From the NCBI RefSeq assembly GCF_019976975.1, contig NZ_AP024630.1, positions 4,774,001 to 4,838,000 on the forward strand: DNA of 64,000 nucleotides. Direction: 5' to 3'. This DNA is from Arthrobacter sp. NtRootA1. Lineage in GTDB: Bacteria > Actinomycetota > Actinomycetes > Actinomycetales > Micrococcaceae. The position numbers and the translations under genes are program-made. The notes under the pieces are model-generated. The model saw nothing but the letters and a program-made list of their open reading frames with translations, made no database searches and was not told the DNA's origin. This document shows, one piece after another, positions 1 through 8,750 of this stretch (the stretch's first letter is position 1; the number at the start of each line of letters is the position of its first letter).

Positions 1-746
1 GCGGCGTTGTGGACGGCGGCATCGTGGACGGGTTGTGGGGCTACGAAGCCGGGCAGTCCGGAGTTGGCGATATCTTCGGCTGGTTCACCAAGAACGGCGT
101 CCCCCCTCACTACCACCAAGCCGCAGCCGCCAAAGGCTTGGGCATCCACGAATACCTCACCGAACTCGCAGAGAAACAGGCAATCGGCGAGCACGGCCTG
201 ATTGCCCTGGACTGGCACTCAGGCAACCGCTCGGTGCTGGTGGACCACGAACTCTCCGGCGTCGTAGTGGGCCAGACACTTGCCACGAAGCCAGAGGACA
301 CCTACCGCGCACTGCTGGAGGCCACGGCCTTCGGCACCCGGACCATCGTGGATGCATTCCGTGATTCGGGAGTACCGGTCAAGGAGTTCATCGTGGCCGG
401 CGGGCTCTTGAAGAACAAGTTCCTGATGCAGGTCTACGCAGACATCACCGGCCTCCAGTTGTCGACCATCGGCTCGGAGCAGGGACCCGCACTCGGCTCG
501 GCAATCCACGCCGCAGTCGCTGCCGGGAAGTACAAGGACATCCGCGAAGCCGCAGCATCCATGGCAGCTGCCCCGGGTGCGGTGTACACGCCGATCCCTG
601 AAAACGTCAGGGCCTACGAGGCACTTTTCCAGGAATACCGCACTCTGCACGACTACTTCGGCCGCGGGACCAACAGCGTCATGCACCGCCTGAAGGCAAT
701 CCAGCGCGCTGCCCACACCGCCATCACAGAAGGGGTGAACGCATGA
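1..746 (+). CDS. araB: L-ribulokinase, C-terminal part (5' end outside window)
   Basis: The frame is open to the left edge, so only about the last 247 residues are present. The product is a FGGY-family sugar kinase that phosphorylates L-ribulose to L-ribulose 5-phosphate in the cytoplasm. Visible support is the WGYEAGQSGVGDIFGWF stretch typical of AraB and the C-terminal FGGY segment GGLLKNKFLMQVYADITG, followed by GPALGSAIHAA. The stop overlaps the araD start (ATGA), so the genes are translationally coupled. The order araB-araD-araA-mutarotase gives a complete L-arabinose route to D-xylulose 5-phosphate. The promoter and any upstream operator are not in the window. Confidence 0.95.
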   Translation, partial: GVVDGGIVDGLWGYEAGQSGVGDIFGWFTKNGVPPHYHQAAAAKGLGIHEYLTELAEKQAIGEHGLIALDWHSGNRSVLVDHELSGVVVGQTLATKPEDTYRALLEATAFGTRTIVDAFRDSGVPVKEFIVAGGLLKNKFLMQVYADITGLQLSTIGSEQGPALGSAIHAAVAAGKYKDIREAAASMAAAPGAVYTPIPENVRAYEALFQEYRTLHDYFGRGTNSVMHRLKAIQRAAHTAITEGVNA

Positions 747-1450
747 GCACGCTCTTGGAAACCATCGCGAAGGTCCGGCGCGAAGTCTGCGAACTGCACG
801 CCGAACTGACCCGCTACAAGCTGGTTGTCTGGACTGCGGGCAACGTCTCCGGCCGGATCCCTGGATACGACCTCATGGTCATCAAGCCCTCCGGTGTCTC
901 CTATGACGAGCTGACGCCGGAGCAAATGGTGGTCACGGACCTCTATGGGACTCCTGTCAGGGGCATCAACATCGGAAGCGGCGGAACTGTTGACTGGGGC
1001 AACCCGGACCTCTCACCGTCCTCTGACACTGCAGCGCATGCCTACGTCTACCGGCACATGCCCGAGGTTGGCGGTGTGGTGCACACCCATTCCACCTATG
1101 CCACCGCCTGGGCTGCCCGTGGCGAGGAGATCCCCTGCGTGCTGACGATGATGGGCGACGAATTCGGCGGCCCGATCCCGGTAGGCCCGTTCGCGCTGAT
1201 CGGAGACGATTCGATCGGACAGGGAATCGTGGAGACCCTCAAGAACTCCCACTCCCCCGCCGTGCTCATGCAGAACCACGGGCCCTTCACCATCGGCAAG
1301 GACGCAAGGTCCGCGGTGAAGGCAGCCGTGATGTGCGAGGAAGTGGCAAAGACGGTGCACGTCTCGCGGCAACTCGGCGAACCCCTCCCCATTGACCAGG
1401 CCAAAATCGACTCGCTCTACAACCGCTACCAAAACGTCTACGGCCGCTAA
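743..1450 (+). CDS. araD: L-ribulose-5-phosphate 4-epimerase
   Basis: A 235-residue class II aldolase/epimerase that interconverts L-ribulose 5-phosphate and D-xylulose 5-phosphate, the exit to the pentose phosphate pathway. Zinc-ligand histidines are visible in [12 protein letters not shown] (about residue 113) and [10 protein letters not shown] (about residue 175). Length is normal for AraD (about 230). The ATG overlaps the araB stop by 4 bp and has AGGGG upstream. A 35-bp gap with an AGGAG site separates it from araA. Function is assigned from family and operon context; confusion with other sugar-phosphate epimerases is unlikely here. Confidence 0.95.
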   Translation: MSTLLETIAKVRREVCELHAELTRYKLVVWTAGNVSGRIPGYDLMVIKPSGVSYDELTPEQMVVTDLYGTPVRGINIGSGGTVDWGNPDLSPSSDTAAHAYVYRHMPEVGGVVHTHSTYATAWAARGEEIPCVLTMMGDEFGGPIPVGPFALIGDDSIGQGIVETLKNSHSPAVLMQNHGPFTIGKDARSAVKAAVMCEEVAKTVHVSRQLGEPLPIDQAKIDSLYNRYQNVYGR

Positions 1451-1485
1451 AGCGGACGTCCACCACACTTTCAGGAGCCATCAAC

Positions 1486-3006
1486 ATGCCCAGCGCCAAC
1501 AACACGTCCCTTGATCAGTACGAGGTCTGGTTCCTCACCGGCAGCCAGCACCTCTACGGCGAAGATGTCCTCAAGCAGGTCGCCTCGCAATCGCAGGAGA
1601 TTGCCAACGCCCTCAACGATTCCTCGGACGTGCCGGTCAAACTCGTCTGGAAGCCGGTCCTCACGGATTCCGACGCCATCCGACGCACCGCGCTGGAAGC
1701 AAACTCCAACGACTCCGTGATCGGCGTGACCGCCTGGATGCACACGTTCAGCCCGGCCAAGATGTGGATCCAGGGCCTGGACGCCCTGCGCAAGCCGCTC
1801 CTGCACCTGCACACGCAGGCCAACCGTGATTTGCCCTGGGCCGATATCGATTTCGACTTCATGAACCTGAACCAGGCAGCCCACGGCGACCGCGAATTCG
1901 GGTATATCCAGTCGCGCCTCGGCGTGCCGCGGAAGACCGTCGTCGGGCATGTCAGCAATCCTGAGATCGCCCGCCAGGTGGGCGCTTGGCAGCGTGCATC
2001 GGCCGGTTGGGCCGCTGTGCGGACGCTGAAGCTGACCCGTTTCGGTGACAACATGCGCAACGTCGCCGTCACCGAAGGCGACAAGACCGAAGCCGAGCTC
2101 CGCTTCGGCGTCTCGGTCAACACCTGGTCCGTGAACGAGCTCGCCGATGCTGTTCACGGCGCGGCGGAGTCCGACGTCGACGCCCTGGTTGCCGAGTATG
2201 AGCGCCTTTACGAGGTGGTTCCGGAACTGCAAAAAGACGGCGCGCGCCACGAATCGCTGCGCTACAGCGCGAGGATCGAACTCGGTCTTCGCAGCTTCCT
2301 GGAAGCGAACGGATCAGCCGCGTTTACGACGTCGTTCGAGGACCTGGGCGAACTCCGCCAGCTCCCCGGCATGGCCGTTCAGCGGCTCATGGCCGACGGC
2401 TACGGCTTTGGCGCCGAGGGCGACTGGAAGACCGCCATCCTGGTTCGCGCCGCCAAGGTCATGGGCGCGGGCCTACCCGGCGGGGCTTCGCTCATGGAGG
2501 ACTACACCTACCACCTCGAGCCGGGCTCGGAGAAGATCCTTGGCGCGCACATGCTCGAGGTTTGCCCGTCCTTGACCGCCAAGAAGCCGCGTGTGGAGAT
2601 CCACCCGCTGGGCATTGGTGGCAAGGAAGACCCCGTACGCATGGTGTTCGATACGGACGCCGGTCCCGGGATTGTGGTCGCTCTCTCGGACATGCGCGAT
2701 CGGTTCCGCCTGGTCGCGAACGTGGTGGACGTCGTGGATCTCGACCAGCCACTGCCCAACCTCCCGGTGGCCCGCGCACTGTGGGAGCCCAAGCCCAACT
2801 TCGCCACGTCGGCCGCAGCCTGGCTCACTGCCGGCGCCGCCCACCACACGGTCCTGTCCACGCAGGTGGGCCTAGAGGTATTCGAGGACTTCGCCGAAAT
2901 CGCCAAGACTGAACTCCTGACCATCGACGAGGACACCACCATCAAGCAGTTCAAGAAAGAACTGAACTGGAACGCCGCTTACTACAAGCTGGCCGGCGGC
3001 CTGTGA
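1486..3006 (+). CDS. araA: L-arabinose isomerase
   Basis: A 506-residue cytoplasmic metal-dependent isomerase that converts L-arabinose to L-ribulose. The full family length is present. Recognisable segments are [14 protein letters not shown] at the N terminus, [26 protein letters not shown] and [11 protein letters not shown], which carry acidic metal and catalytic residues in AraA enzymes. The start has AGGAG 7 bp upstream. Its stop overlaps the GTG of the mutarotase gene. Together with araB and araD it completes arabinose catabolism; no arabinose transporter lies inside the window. Confidence 0.97.
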   Translation: MPSANNTSLDQYEVWFLTGSQHLYGEDVLKQVASQSQEIANALNDSSDVPVKLVWKPVLTDSDAIRRTALEANSNDSVIGVTAWMHTFSPAKMWIQGLDALRKPLLHLHTQANRDLPWADIDFDFMNLNQAAHGDREFGYIQSRLGVPRKTVVGHVSNPEIARQVGAWQRASAGWAAVRTLKLTRFGDNMRNVAVTEGDKTEAELRFGVSVNTWSVNELADAVHGAAESDVDALVAEYERLYEVVPELQKDGARHESLRYSARIELGLRSFLEANGSAAFTTSFEDLGELRQLPGMAVQRLMADGYGFGAEGDWKTAILVRAAKVMGAGLPGGASLMEDYTYHLEPGSEKILGAHMLEVCPSLTAKKPRVEIHPLGIGGKEDPVRMVFDTDAGPGIVVALSDMRDRFRLVANVVDVVDLDQPLPNLPVARALWEPKPNFATSAAAWLTAGAAHHTVLSTQVGLEVFEDFAEIAKTELLTIDEDTTIKQFKKELNWNAAYYKLAGGL

Positions 3007-3899
3007 GCACCGAATTTAGCCTGAGCGCGGGCGGTTACACGGCTGTTGTGACCGCCCGCGCGGCTGCCTTGCGAGTCTTGCAGTATCAGGGCCGCGACCT
3101 CGTGGTTCCCTTTGCGGCTGGCGAAGCAATCCCGGATTACCGGGGAATCATCGCGGCGCCGTGGCCCAACCGGATTGCCGACGGTACCTACCGCTTCGAT
3201 GGCACGGTGCATCACCTGCCCGTCAACGAACAGGACCGGGGCACATCATTGCACGGCCTCGCCTTCCCGCTCGACTGGACCCTGAAGGAGTCCGACGCCG
3301 GTTCGCTGACCTTGACGTGCACCTTGGGGCCGAGCACGGGTTATCCGTTCGCACTGGAGCTTTCGGCCCGGTACGTGCTGGACGACGCCGGGCTGCACAC
3401 ACGGGTAACTGCCCGCAACGCTGGTGACGCACCGGCACCGTACGGAGTGTGCCCGCACCCTTATCTCGTGGCTGGTTCTTCGCCTCTGGATCAGTGGGTC
3501 CTCGACTTTGCTGCGGATAGCTTCCTTGAGGTAACCCCTGACAGGCTGCTGCCCGTTGGTGTTGTGACAGTTGAGGGCCACGCTTTCGATTTCCGGACCC
3601 CGCGCTCTCTTGGGGGCACCGAGATCGACCACGCCTTCACCGGAATTACCTTCGACGGCGGGCTGGCGCGGCTTTCCCTGCGCGACCCGGCGGGTACCGG
3701 CGTCGGGATGTCCTGGGACGAAAGCTGCCCGTGGCTGCAGATCCACACGGCAGACAAGCCGGCACCACTCCCTAACCGCCTGGGCCTGGCCGTGGAACCG
3801 ATGACCTGCCCGCCCGACTCGTTCAACAGTGGTACGGACCTGATCCAGCTGGAACCCGGCGCATCGCATAGCGCGTCCTGGACCATCTACGCGCTGTAA
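3003..3899 (+). CDS. aldose 1-epimerase (mutarotase) family protein
   Basis: A 298-residue GalM-like protein predicted to interconvert alpha and beta anomers of an aldose, probably arabinose given its position. Family signs are [23 protein letters not shown] (with a conserved His) and the second His region GVCPHPYL. The GTG start overlaps the araA stop (GTGA), so it is the last gene of the arabinose operon. Palindromic repeat A begins 11 bp after its stop and could end the transcript. The sugar specificity is inferred from context, not from sequence. Confidence 0.88.
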   Translation: MSTEFSLSAGGYTAVVTARAAALRVLQYQGRDLVVPFAAGEAIPDYRGIIAAPWPNRIADGTYRFDGTVHHLPVNEQDRGTSLHGLAFPLDWTLKESDAGSLTLTCTLGPSTGYPFALELSARYVLDDAGLHTRVTARNAGDAPAPYGVCPHPYLVAGSSPLDQWVLDFAADSFLEVTPDRLLPVGVVTVEGHAFDFRTPRSLGGTEIDHAFTGITFDGGLARLSLRDPAGTGVGMSWDESCPWLQIHTADKPAPLPNRLGLAVEPMTCPPDSFNSGTDLIQLEPGASHSASWTIYAL

Positions 3900-3910
3900 C
3901 GTCCCGCGGC

Positions 3911-3978
3911 ACCCAACTGAGTCGCATTAGTGCGCGTTATGAGCCTTCAAAACGCGCACTACTGCGACTCAGTTGGGT
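3911..3978. repeat. Dispersed double palindrome, family A, copy 1
   Basis: The outer arms ACCCAACTGAGTCGCA (3911-3926) and TGCGACTCAGTTGGGT (3963-3978) are perfectly complementary over 16 bp. An inner stem pairs AGTGCGCGTT with AACGCGCACT. It lies between the convergent mutarotase and LacI genes, so it could act as a bidirectional terminator. The right arm overlaps the 3' end of the LacI gene and provides its last two codons and stop (CCC AAC TGA). Related copies are at 18761 and 27968. Confidence 0.85.
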
Positions 3979-4985
3979 GAGCCGGCCGTGCTTTGGCGCA
4001 CCACGAGCTCCGGCGTGAACACCACGGCCCGGTGTTTGGTTCCGCCGCTTTCCTGCTCCTCCGCCAGCAACTCGATCGCCGTGCGACCCAAGGCCTCCGT
4101 GGGCTGGCGGATGGATGACAAAGGCACCACGGCGGAGACGGCGAAGTCGATGTCGTCGTAACCAATAAGGGCAATGTCCTCAGGGATTTTAACTGTCCGG
4201 AGCATGGTCAACGACTGCATAACGCCGAGCGCCAGGAGGTCGTTGGAACAGAACACGGCTTCCGGCCTTTCGCCTGGCGCCCGCTCCACCAGGTCGTTGC
4301 CCACTTGGCGCCCGGCAAGGACGGTCTGACCTGCGGAGTCCAGGACCTCAATCGTCGCTCCTGCTGCTTCTGCGACTGCCCGTTGCGCGCCGCTGAGTCG
4401 GTTGGCTACCTGGCGAATTGATGGGGTGCCAACAAAAGCCAGACGACGGCGGCCCGTGTCCAGCAGGTGCCGGGCGGCAAGATATCCGCCTTCTTGGTCA
4501 TCCACCGAAACTGAGCTGCACCGGTCGGTATCGGCGAGTTGGTCCACCAGGACAGTTGGCACGCCACGTTCGCGCAGCGTATCGATCCGATCCGCAACGT
4601 CCCCTACAGGCGAGATCAGCAGACCCTGGACACGCTGTTCCTGGAACAGGTCCATGTAGTGCGCTTCACGGGAAGCATCCTGGCCGCTGTCCCCCACCAA
4701 CACCACGCTACCCAGAGCTGTAGCCGCATCTTCTGCGGCACGAGCAACCGAGGAGAAGAACGGGTTGCCCACGTCCAGCACGATCAATCCGATGGTCCGG
4801 CTCTGCCCTGCCCGGAGTTGACGGGCGGCGTCGTTCCGGACGAAACCGAGTTCGGCGATGGATTTGAGGACGCGTTCCTTGGTCCGTTGCGATACGCGGT
4901 CCGGATAATTCAGCACGTTGGAAACAGTTCCCACGGCTACTTGTGCGTGGGTGGCAACGTCTTTGATGCTCGCTGTCTGGGACAT
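3969..4985 (-). CDS. LacI-family transcriptional regulator of the sugar cluster
   Basis: A 338-residue regulator with the N-terminal LacI helix-turn-helix (SIKDVATHAQVAVGTVSNVLN) and a periplasmic-binding-like ligand domain (GLIVLDVGNPFFSSVARA through IALIGYDDIDFAVSAVVPLSSI). The ATG at 4985 was chosen because it begins just before the HTH and has GGAG upstream; a 17-residue upstream extension to 5036 is open but adds nothing family-like. It is transcribed away from rhaM, with an inverted repeat between them, so it probably represses the rhamnose genes and perhaps itself. Control of the arabinose genes is possible but not shown. Its stop codon lies inside repeat A. Confidence 0.9.
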   Translation of the reverse strand: MSQTASIKDVATHAQVAVGTVSNVLNYPDRVSQRTKERVLKSIAELGFVRNDAARQLRAGQSRTIGLIVLDVGNPFFSSVARAAEDAATALGSVVLVGDSGQDASREAHYMDLFQEQRVQGLLISPVGDVADRIDTLRERGVPTVLVDQLADTDRCSSVSVDDQEGGYLAARHLLDTGRRRLAFVGTPSIRQVANRLSGAQRAVAEAAGATIEVLDSAGQTVLAGRQVGNDLVERAPGERPEAVFCSNDLLALGVMQSLTMLRTVKIPEDIALIGYDDIDFAVSAVVPLSSIRQPTEALGRTAIELLAEEQESGGTKHRAVVFTPELVVRQSTAGSPN

Positions 4986-5029
4986 GCTTTCCAATCTCCG
5001 CTGGTTGTCATCGATATGCAGGAAACGCC

Positions 5030-5059
5030 TTGACACCCTCCTTCTTGCGAGGGTAATTT
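5030..5059 (+). promoter_or_regulatory. Probable rhaM operon promoter
   Basis: TTGACA at 5030-5035 is followed after 18 bp by TAATTT (5054-5059), a good housekeeping -35/-10 pair. The downstream hexamer overlaps the left arm of the LacI-type inverted repeat, so repressor binding would block it. Inferred from sequence only. Confidence 0.6.
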
Positions 5060-5086
5060 GAATCGTAACAAATGAAACGATTCAAA
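5057..5086. promoter_or_regulatory. LacI-type operator between regulator and rhaM
   Basis: Arms TTTGAATCGT (5057-5066) and ACGATTCAAA (5077-5086) are perfect 10-bp inverted repeats with a 10-bp spacer. The right half contains TGAAACGATTCA (5073-5084), itself a typical LacI-family operator core. It sits 25-55 bp upstream of rhaM and overlaps the predicted -10. Confidence 0.7.
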
Positions 5087-5110
5087 GACGAGTGACCTGG
5101 AGAACCGCAC

Positions 5111-5512
5111 ATGAGGGTCTGTTTCCGCTCTTCCGTCCAGCCGGAGTTGATGGACGAATACAAGCGCCGGCATGCAGCCGTTTGGCCGGAGATGCTGCAC
5201 GCCCTCAAGGACGCGGGATGGAACAACTACTCCCTCTTCCTGGCTTCCGATGGCCAGCTGATCGGATACCTGGAATGCGATGACTACCAGGCGGTCCAAG
5301 CCCGCATGGCACTAACGGACGTCAACGCCCGCTGGCAGGCCGAGATGGCAACCCTGTTCTCGAACGGCGACCTTCCTCCGGACCAGGGATTCGAAATCGT
5401 CGAAGAAGTTTTCAATCTTGAGGACCAGTTGGCCGCCGCGAACGGCGTCACAAACTCCGCCGCCCCAGTACATACAAACACCACCACCGGACACCAGAAG
5501 GAACAAGCATGA
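5111..5512 (+). CDS. rhaM: L-rhamnose mutarotase
   Basis: A 133-residue protein of the RhaM/YiiL family that interconverts L-rhamnose anomers so that the isomerase receives its substrate. The core (about residues 1-105) shows the family features MRVCFRSSVQPELMDEY, HAAVWPEML, NNYSLFL and ARWQAEMATLF. It is longer than the usual 104 residues because of a low-complexity Asn/Thr-rich C-terminal tail of about 28 residues. The GGAG site lies 8 bp before the ATG. Its stop overlaps the start of rhaI. First gene of the rhamnose operon, directly behind the LacI-type operator. Confidence 0.92.
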   Translation: MRVCFRSSVQPELMDEYKRRHAAVWPEMLHALKDAGWNNYSLFLASDGQLIGYLECDDYQAVQARMALTDVNARWQAEMATLFSNGDLPPDQGFEIVEEVFNLEDQLAAANGVTNSAAPVHTNTTTGHQKEQA

Positions 5513-6690
5513 ACACCACAGAGTCGGCCGCCACAGAGTCGGCCCTGGGCCGCCTGGGAGAACTGGCCATTGAAGTGCCGTCCTGGGCCTACGGAAATTC
5601 GGGGACACGGTTCAAGGTCTTCGGCACACCCGGTACCCCGCGCACCGTCCAGGAAAAGATCGCCGACGCCGCCAAGGTCCACGAGCTGACAGGCCTTGCG
5701 CCCACAGTCGCCCTGCACATTCCTTGGGACAAGGTTGATGACTACTCTGCGCTGCGGTCGTTTGCAGAAGGTCTGGGCGTTGGACTGGGCACCATCAACT
5801 CCAACACGTTTCAGGACGACGAGTACAAATTCGGTTCCCTGACGTCCTCCAACGAGTCCGTGCGCCGCCGTGCGATCGACCACCACCTTGAGTGCATCCA
5901 GATCATGCATGCCACCGGATCAAGGGACCTGAAGATCTGGTTGGCCGATGGCACCAACTACCCCGGCCAGGACGATATGCGCGGCCGGCAGGACCGCCTC
6001 GCGGAATCCCTTCAGGAGATCTACGCGGCCCTCGGTGATGAACAGCGCCTGGTGTTGGAGTACAAGTTCTTCGAGCCGGCTTTCTACCACACCGATGTTC
6101 CGGACTGGGGCACCTCCTACGCGCAGACCCTTGCCCTGGGCGATAAGGCGTTCGTTTGCCTCGACACCGGCCACCACGCTCCAGGGACCAACATCGAGTT
6201 CATCGTGATGCAGCTGCTGCGCCTGGGCAAGCTGGGATCCTTCGACTTCAACTCCCGCTTCTACGCCGATGACGATCTCATTGTTGGCGCAGCCGATCCG
6301 TTCCAGCTGTTCCGCATCATGCACGAAGTGATCCGCGGCGGCGGCTTCGGCAAGGATTCAGGCGTTGCCCTGATGCTGGACCAGTGCCACAACCTGGAAG
6401 AGAAGATCCCGGGTCAGATCCGCTCGGTCCTGAACGTCCAGGAAATGACGGCCCGCGCACTGCTCGTGGATACTGCCGCACTGTCCGAGGCACAGCGAGC
6501 CGGGGATGTCCTGGCCGCAAACGGCATTTTCAACGATGCCTTCTACACCGATGTCCGCCCGGTCCTGGCCGAGTGGCGTGAATCCCGCGGCCTGCCCGCC
6601 GACCCGATCGCTGCCTACAAGGCCAGCGGCTACCAGAAGAAGATCAACGAGGACCGCGCTGGCGGCCAGCAAGCCGGATGGGGCGCATAA
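5509..6690 (+). CDS. rhaI: L-rhamnose isomerase, RhaI type
   Basis: A 393-residue TIM-barrel isomerase that converts L-rhamnose to L-rhamnulose. It resembles the RhaI family rather than E. coli RhaA. Visible metal and substrate regions include LEYKFFEPAFYHTDVPDWG, VCLDTGHHAPGTNIEFIV and FDFNSRFYADDDL, followed by MLDQCHNLEEKIPGQI. The ATG overlaps the rhaM stop (ATGA), pointing to translational coupling. The next gene starts 2 bp after its stop. Operon partners (mutarotase, aldolase fusion, kinase) support rhamnose as substrate. Confidence 0.94.
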   Translation: MNTTESAATESALGRLGELAIEVPSWAYGNSGTRFKVFGTPGTPRTVQEKIADAAKVHELTGLAPTVALHIPWDKVDDYSALRSFAEGLGVGLGTINSNTFQDDEYKFGSLTSSNESVRRRAIDHHLECIQIMHATGSRDLKIWLADGTNYPGQDDMRGRQDRLAESLQEIYAALGDEQRLVLEYKFFEPAFYHTDVPDWGTSYAQTLALGDKAFVCLDTGHHAPGTNIEFIVMQLLRLGKLGSFDFNSRFYADDDLIVGAADPFQLFRIMHEVIRGGGFGKDSGVALMLDQCHNLEEKIPGQIRSVLNVQEMTARALLVDTAALSEAQRAGDVLAANGIFNDAFYTDVRPVLAEWRESRGLPADPIAAYKASGYQKKINEDRAGGQQAGWGA

Positions 6691-6692
6691 GC

Positions 6693-8741
6693 ATGACCAC
6701 GCATGAAACCAACAAAACTGTTGAAGACCTGATCACCCGTTCCAACCGCCTCGGCGCGGACAAGCGGAACACCAACTTCGCCGGCGGCAACACCTCCGCC
6801 AAGGGGGTCGAGAAGGACCCTGTCACCGGCCAGGACGTCCAGCTGCTGTGGGTCAAGGGCTCCGGCGGCGACCTCGGCACGCTGAAGGCGGAGAACCTCG
6901 CTGTACTCCGGCTGGACCGGTTGCAGGCACTGAAGTCCGTTTACCCCGGCGTCGAGCGTGAAGACGAAATGGTGGCCGCGTTCGATTACTGCCTGCACGG
7001 CAAGGGCGGCGCGGCTCCCTCGATCGATACCGCCATGCACGGCCTGGTGGACGCTGCGCATGTTGACCACCTGCACCCCGACTCGGGCATCGCGATTGCG
7101 ACGGCGGTGGACGGCGAGGCGCTGACGTCAAAGGTATTCGGGGACAAAGTTGTGTGGGTTCCCTGGCGTCGCCCCGGTTTCCAGCTGGGCTTGGACATCG
7201 CCGCGATCAAGGAAGCAAACCCGCAGGCCATCGGCACCATTCTTGGCGGGCACGGCATCACGGCGTGGGGTGCCACCAGCGAAGAGGCTGAGGCCAACTC
7301 GCTGTGGATCATCGACCAGGCAGAGAAGTTCATCGCGGAGAACGGCAAGGCCGAGCCTTTCGGTCCCGCCCTGCCGGGTTACGGCGCCCTCCCCGAGAAC
7401 GAACGCCGCGCCAAAGCGGCAGCCCTGGCCCCTGTAATCCGCGGCCTGGCCTCCACGGACAAACCGCAACTGGGGCACTTCAGTGATGACGCCGTCGTGC
7501 TTGACTTCCTTGAATCCTCCGAGCACCCGCGGCTCGGCGCGCTCGGCACCTCCTGCCCGGACCATTTCCTGCGCACCAAGGTCAAGCCCCTGATCCTGGA
7601 CCTTCCCGCGGACGCGTCAATCGAAGATGCGGTGAACCGGTTGAAGGAACTCCACGCCGAATACCGTCAGGATTACCAGGCCTACTACGACCGCCACGCC
7701 GACTCAGATTCACCCGCATTGCGCGGAGCCGACCCGGCGATCGTGCTCATCCCCGGCGTCGGCATGTTCTCCTTCGGCAAGGACAAGCAGACCGCACGCG
7801 TTGCCGGCGAGTTCTACATCAACGCCATCAACGTGATGCGCGGCGCCGAGGCCATCTCCACCTACGCCCCGATCGAGGAATCCGAGAAATTCCGCATCGA
7901 GTACTGGGCACTGGAAGAAGCCAAGCTCGCCCGCATGCCCAAGCCCAAGTCCCACGCCACCCGCATCGCACTGGTGACCGGCGCGGCGTCGGGCATTGGC
8001 AAGGCGATCGCCACCCGTTTGGCGGCCGACGGCGCGTGCGTAGTGATTGCCGACCTGAACCTTGAGAACGCCCAGGCTGTAGCCGCGGAACTGGGCGGAT
8101 CCGACGTCGCCATCGGCGTCCAGGCTGACGTAACCAACGAAGCCCAGATCGCAGCCGCGATCCAGGAAGCCGTGCTCGCGTTCGGGGGCTTGGACCTGGT
8201 GGTCAACAACGCTGGCCTGTCCATCTCCAAGCCGTTGCTCGAAACCACCGAGAAGGACTGGGACCTCCAGCACAACGTCATGGCCAAGGGCTCGTTCCTG
8301 GTGTCCAAGGCCGCGGCCAAGGTCATGATCGACCAGGGCATGGGCGGAGACATCATCTACATCTCCTCCAAGAACTCCGTGTTCGCCGGTCCGAACAACA
8401 TCGCCTACTCCGCCACCAAAGCCGACCAAGCCCACCAGGTCCGCCTGCTCGCTGCTGAACTGGGCGAGTTCGGCGTGCGCGTCAACGGCATCAACCCCGA
8501 CGGCGTGGTCCGTGGCTCCGGCATCTTCGCCGGCGGCTGGGGCGCCAAACGCGCAGCGGTTTACGGTGTGGACGAGCAGGAACTGGGCAAGTACTATGCC
8601 CAGCGCACACTGCTGAAGCGGGAGGTGCTGCCGGAACACGTTGCCAACGCCGTCTCCGTGCTCACCAGCAATGAGCTGTCCCACACCACCGGCCTGCACA
8701 TCCCCGTGGACGCGGGCGTTGCTGCCGCCTTCCTGCGCTAG
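6693..8741 (+). CDS. rhaEW: Bifunctional rhamnulose-1-phosphate aldolase / lactaldehyde dehydrogenase (SDR)
   Basis: A 682-residue fusion. The N-terminal half is a class II aldolase (metal-site VDHLHPDSG near residue 115 and GHGITAWG near 185) that splits L-rhamnulose 1-phosphate to DHAP and L-lactaldehyde. The C-terminal part from about residue 420 is a short-chain dehydrogenase with ALVTGAASGIGKAIA, VNNAG and the catalytic YSATKA. In the RhaEW family it oxidises lactaldehyde to lactate, so the toxic aldehyde would be handled in one polypeptide. The ATG at 6693 follows the rhaI stop; an in-frame ATG at 6678 would overlap rhaI and is less likely. Confidence 0.93.
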   Translation: MTTHETNKTVEDLITRSNRLGADKRNTNFAGGNTSAKGVEKDPVTGQDVQLLWVKGSGGDLGTLKAENLAVLRLDRLQALKSVYPGVEREDEMVAAFDYCLHGKGGAAPSIDTAMHGLVDAAHVDHLHPDSGIAIATAVDGEALTSKVFGDKVVWVPWRRPGFQLGLDIAAIKEANPQAIGTILGGHGITAWGATSEEAEANSLWIIDQAEKFIAENGKAEPFGPALPGYGALPENERRAKAAALAPVIRGLASTDKPQLGHFSDDAVVLDFLESSEHPRLGALGTSCPDHFLRTKVKPLILDLPADASIEDAVNRLKELHAEYRQDYQAYYDRHADSDSPALRGADPAIVLIPGVGMFSFGKDKQTARVAGEFYINAINVMRGAEAISTYAPIEESEKFRIEYWALEEAKLARMPKPKSHATRIALVTGAASGIGKAIATRLAADGACVVIADLNLENAQAVAAELGGSDVAIGVQADVTNEAQIAAAIQEAVLAFGGLDLVVNNAGLSISKPLLETTEKDWDLQHNVMAKGSFLVSKAAAKVMIDQGMGGDIIYISSKNSVFAGPNNIAYSATKADQAHQVRLLAAELGEFGVRVNGINPDGVVRGSGIFAGGWGAKRAAVYGVDEQELGKYYAQRTLLKREVLPEHVANAVSVLTSNELSHTTGLHIPVDAGVAAAFLR

Positions 8742-8750
8742 GGCTGCCAG

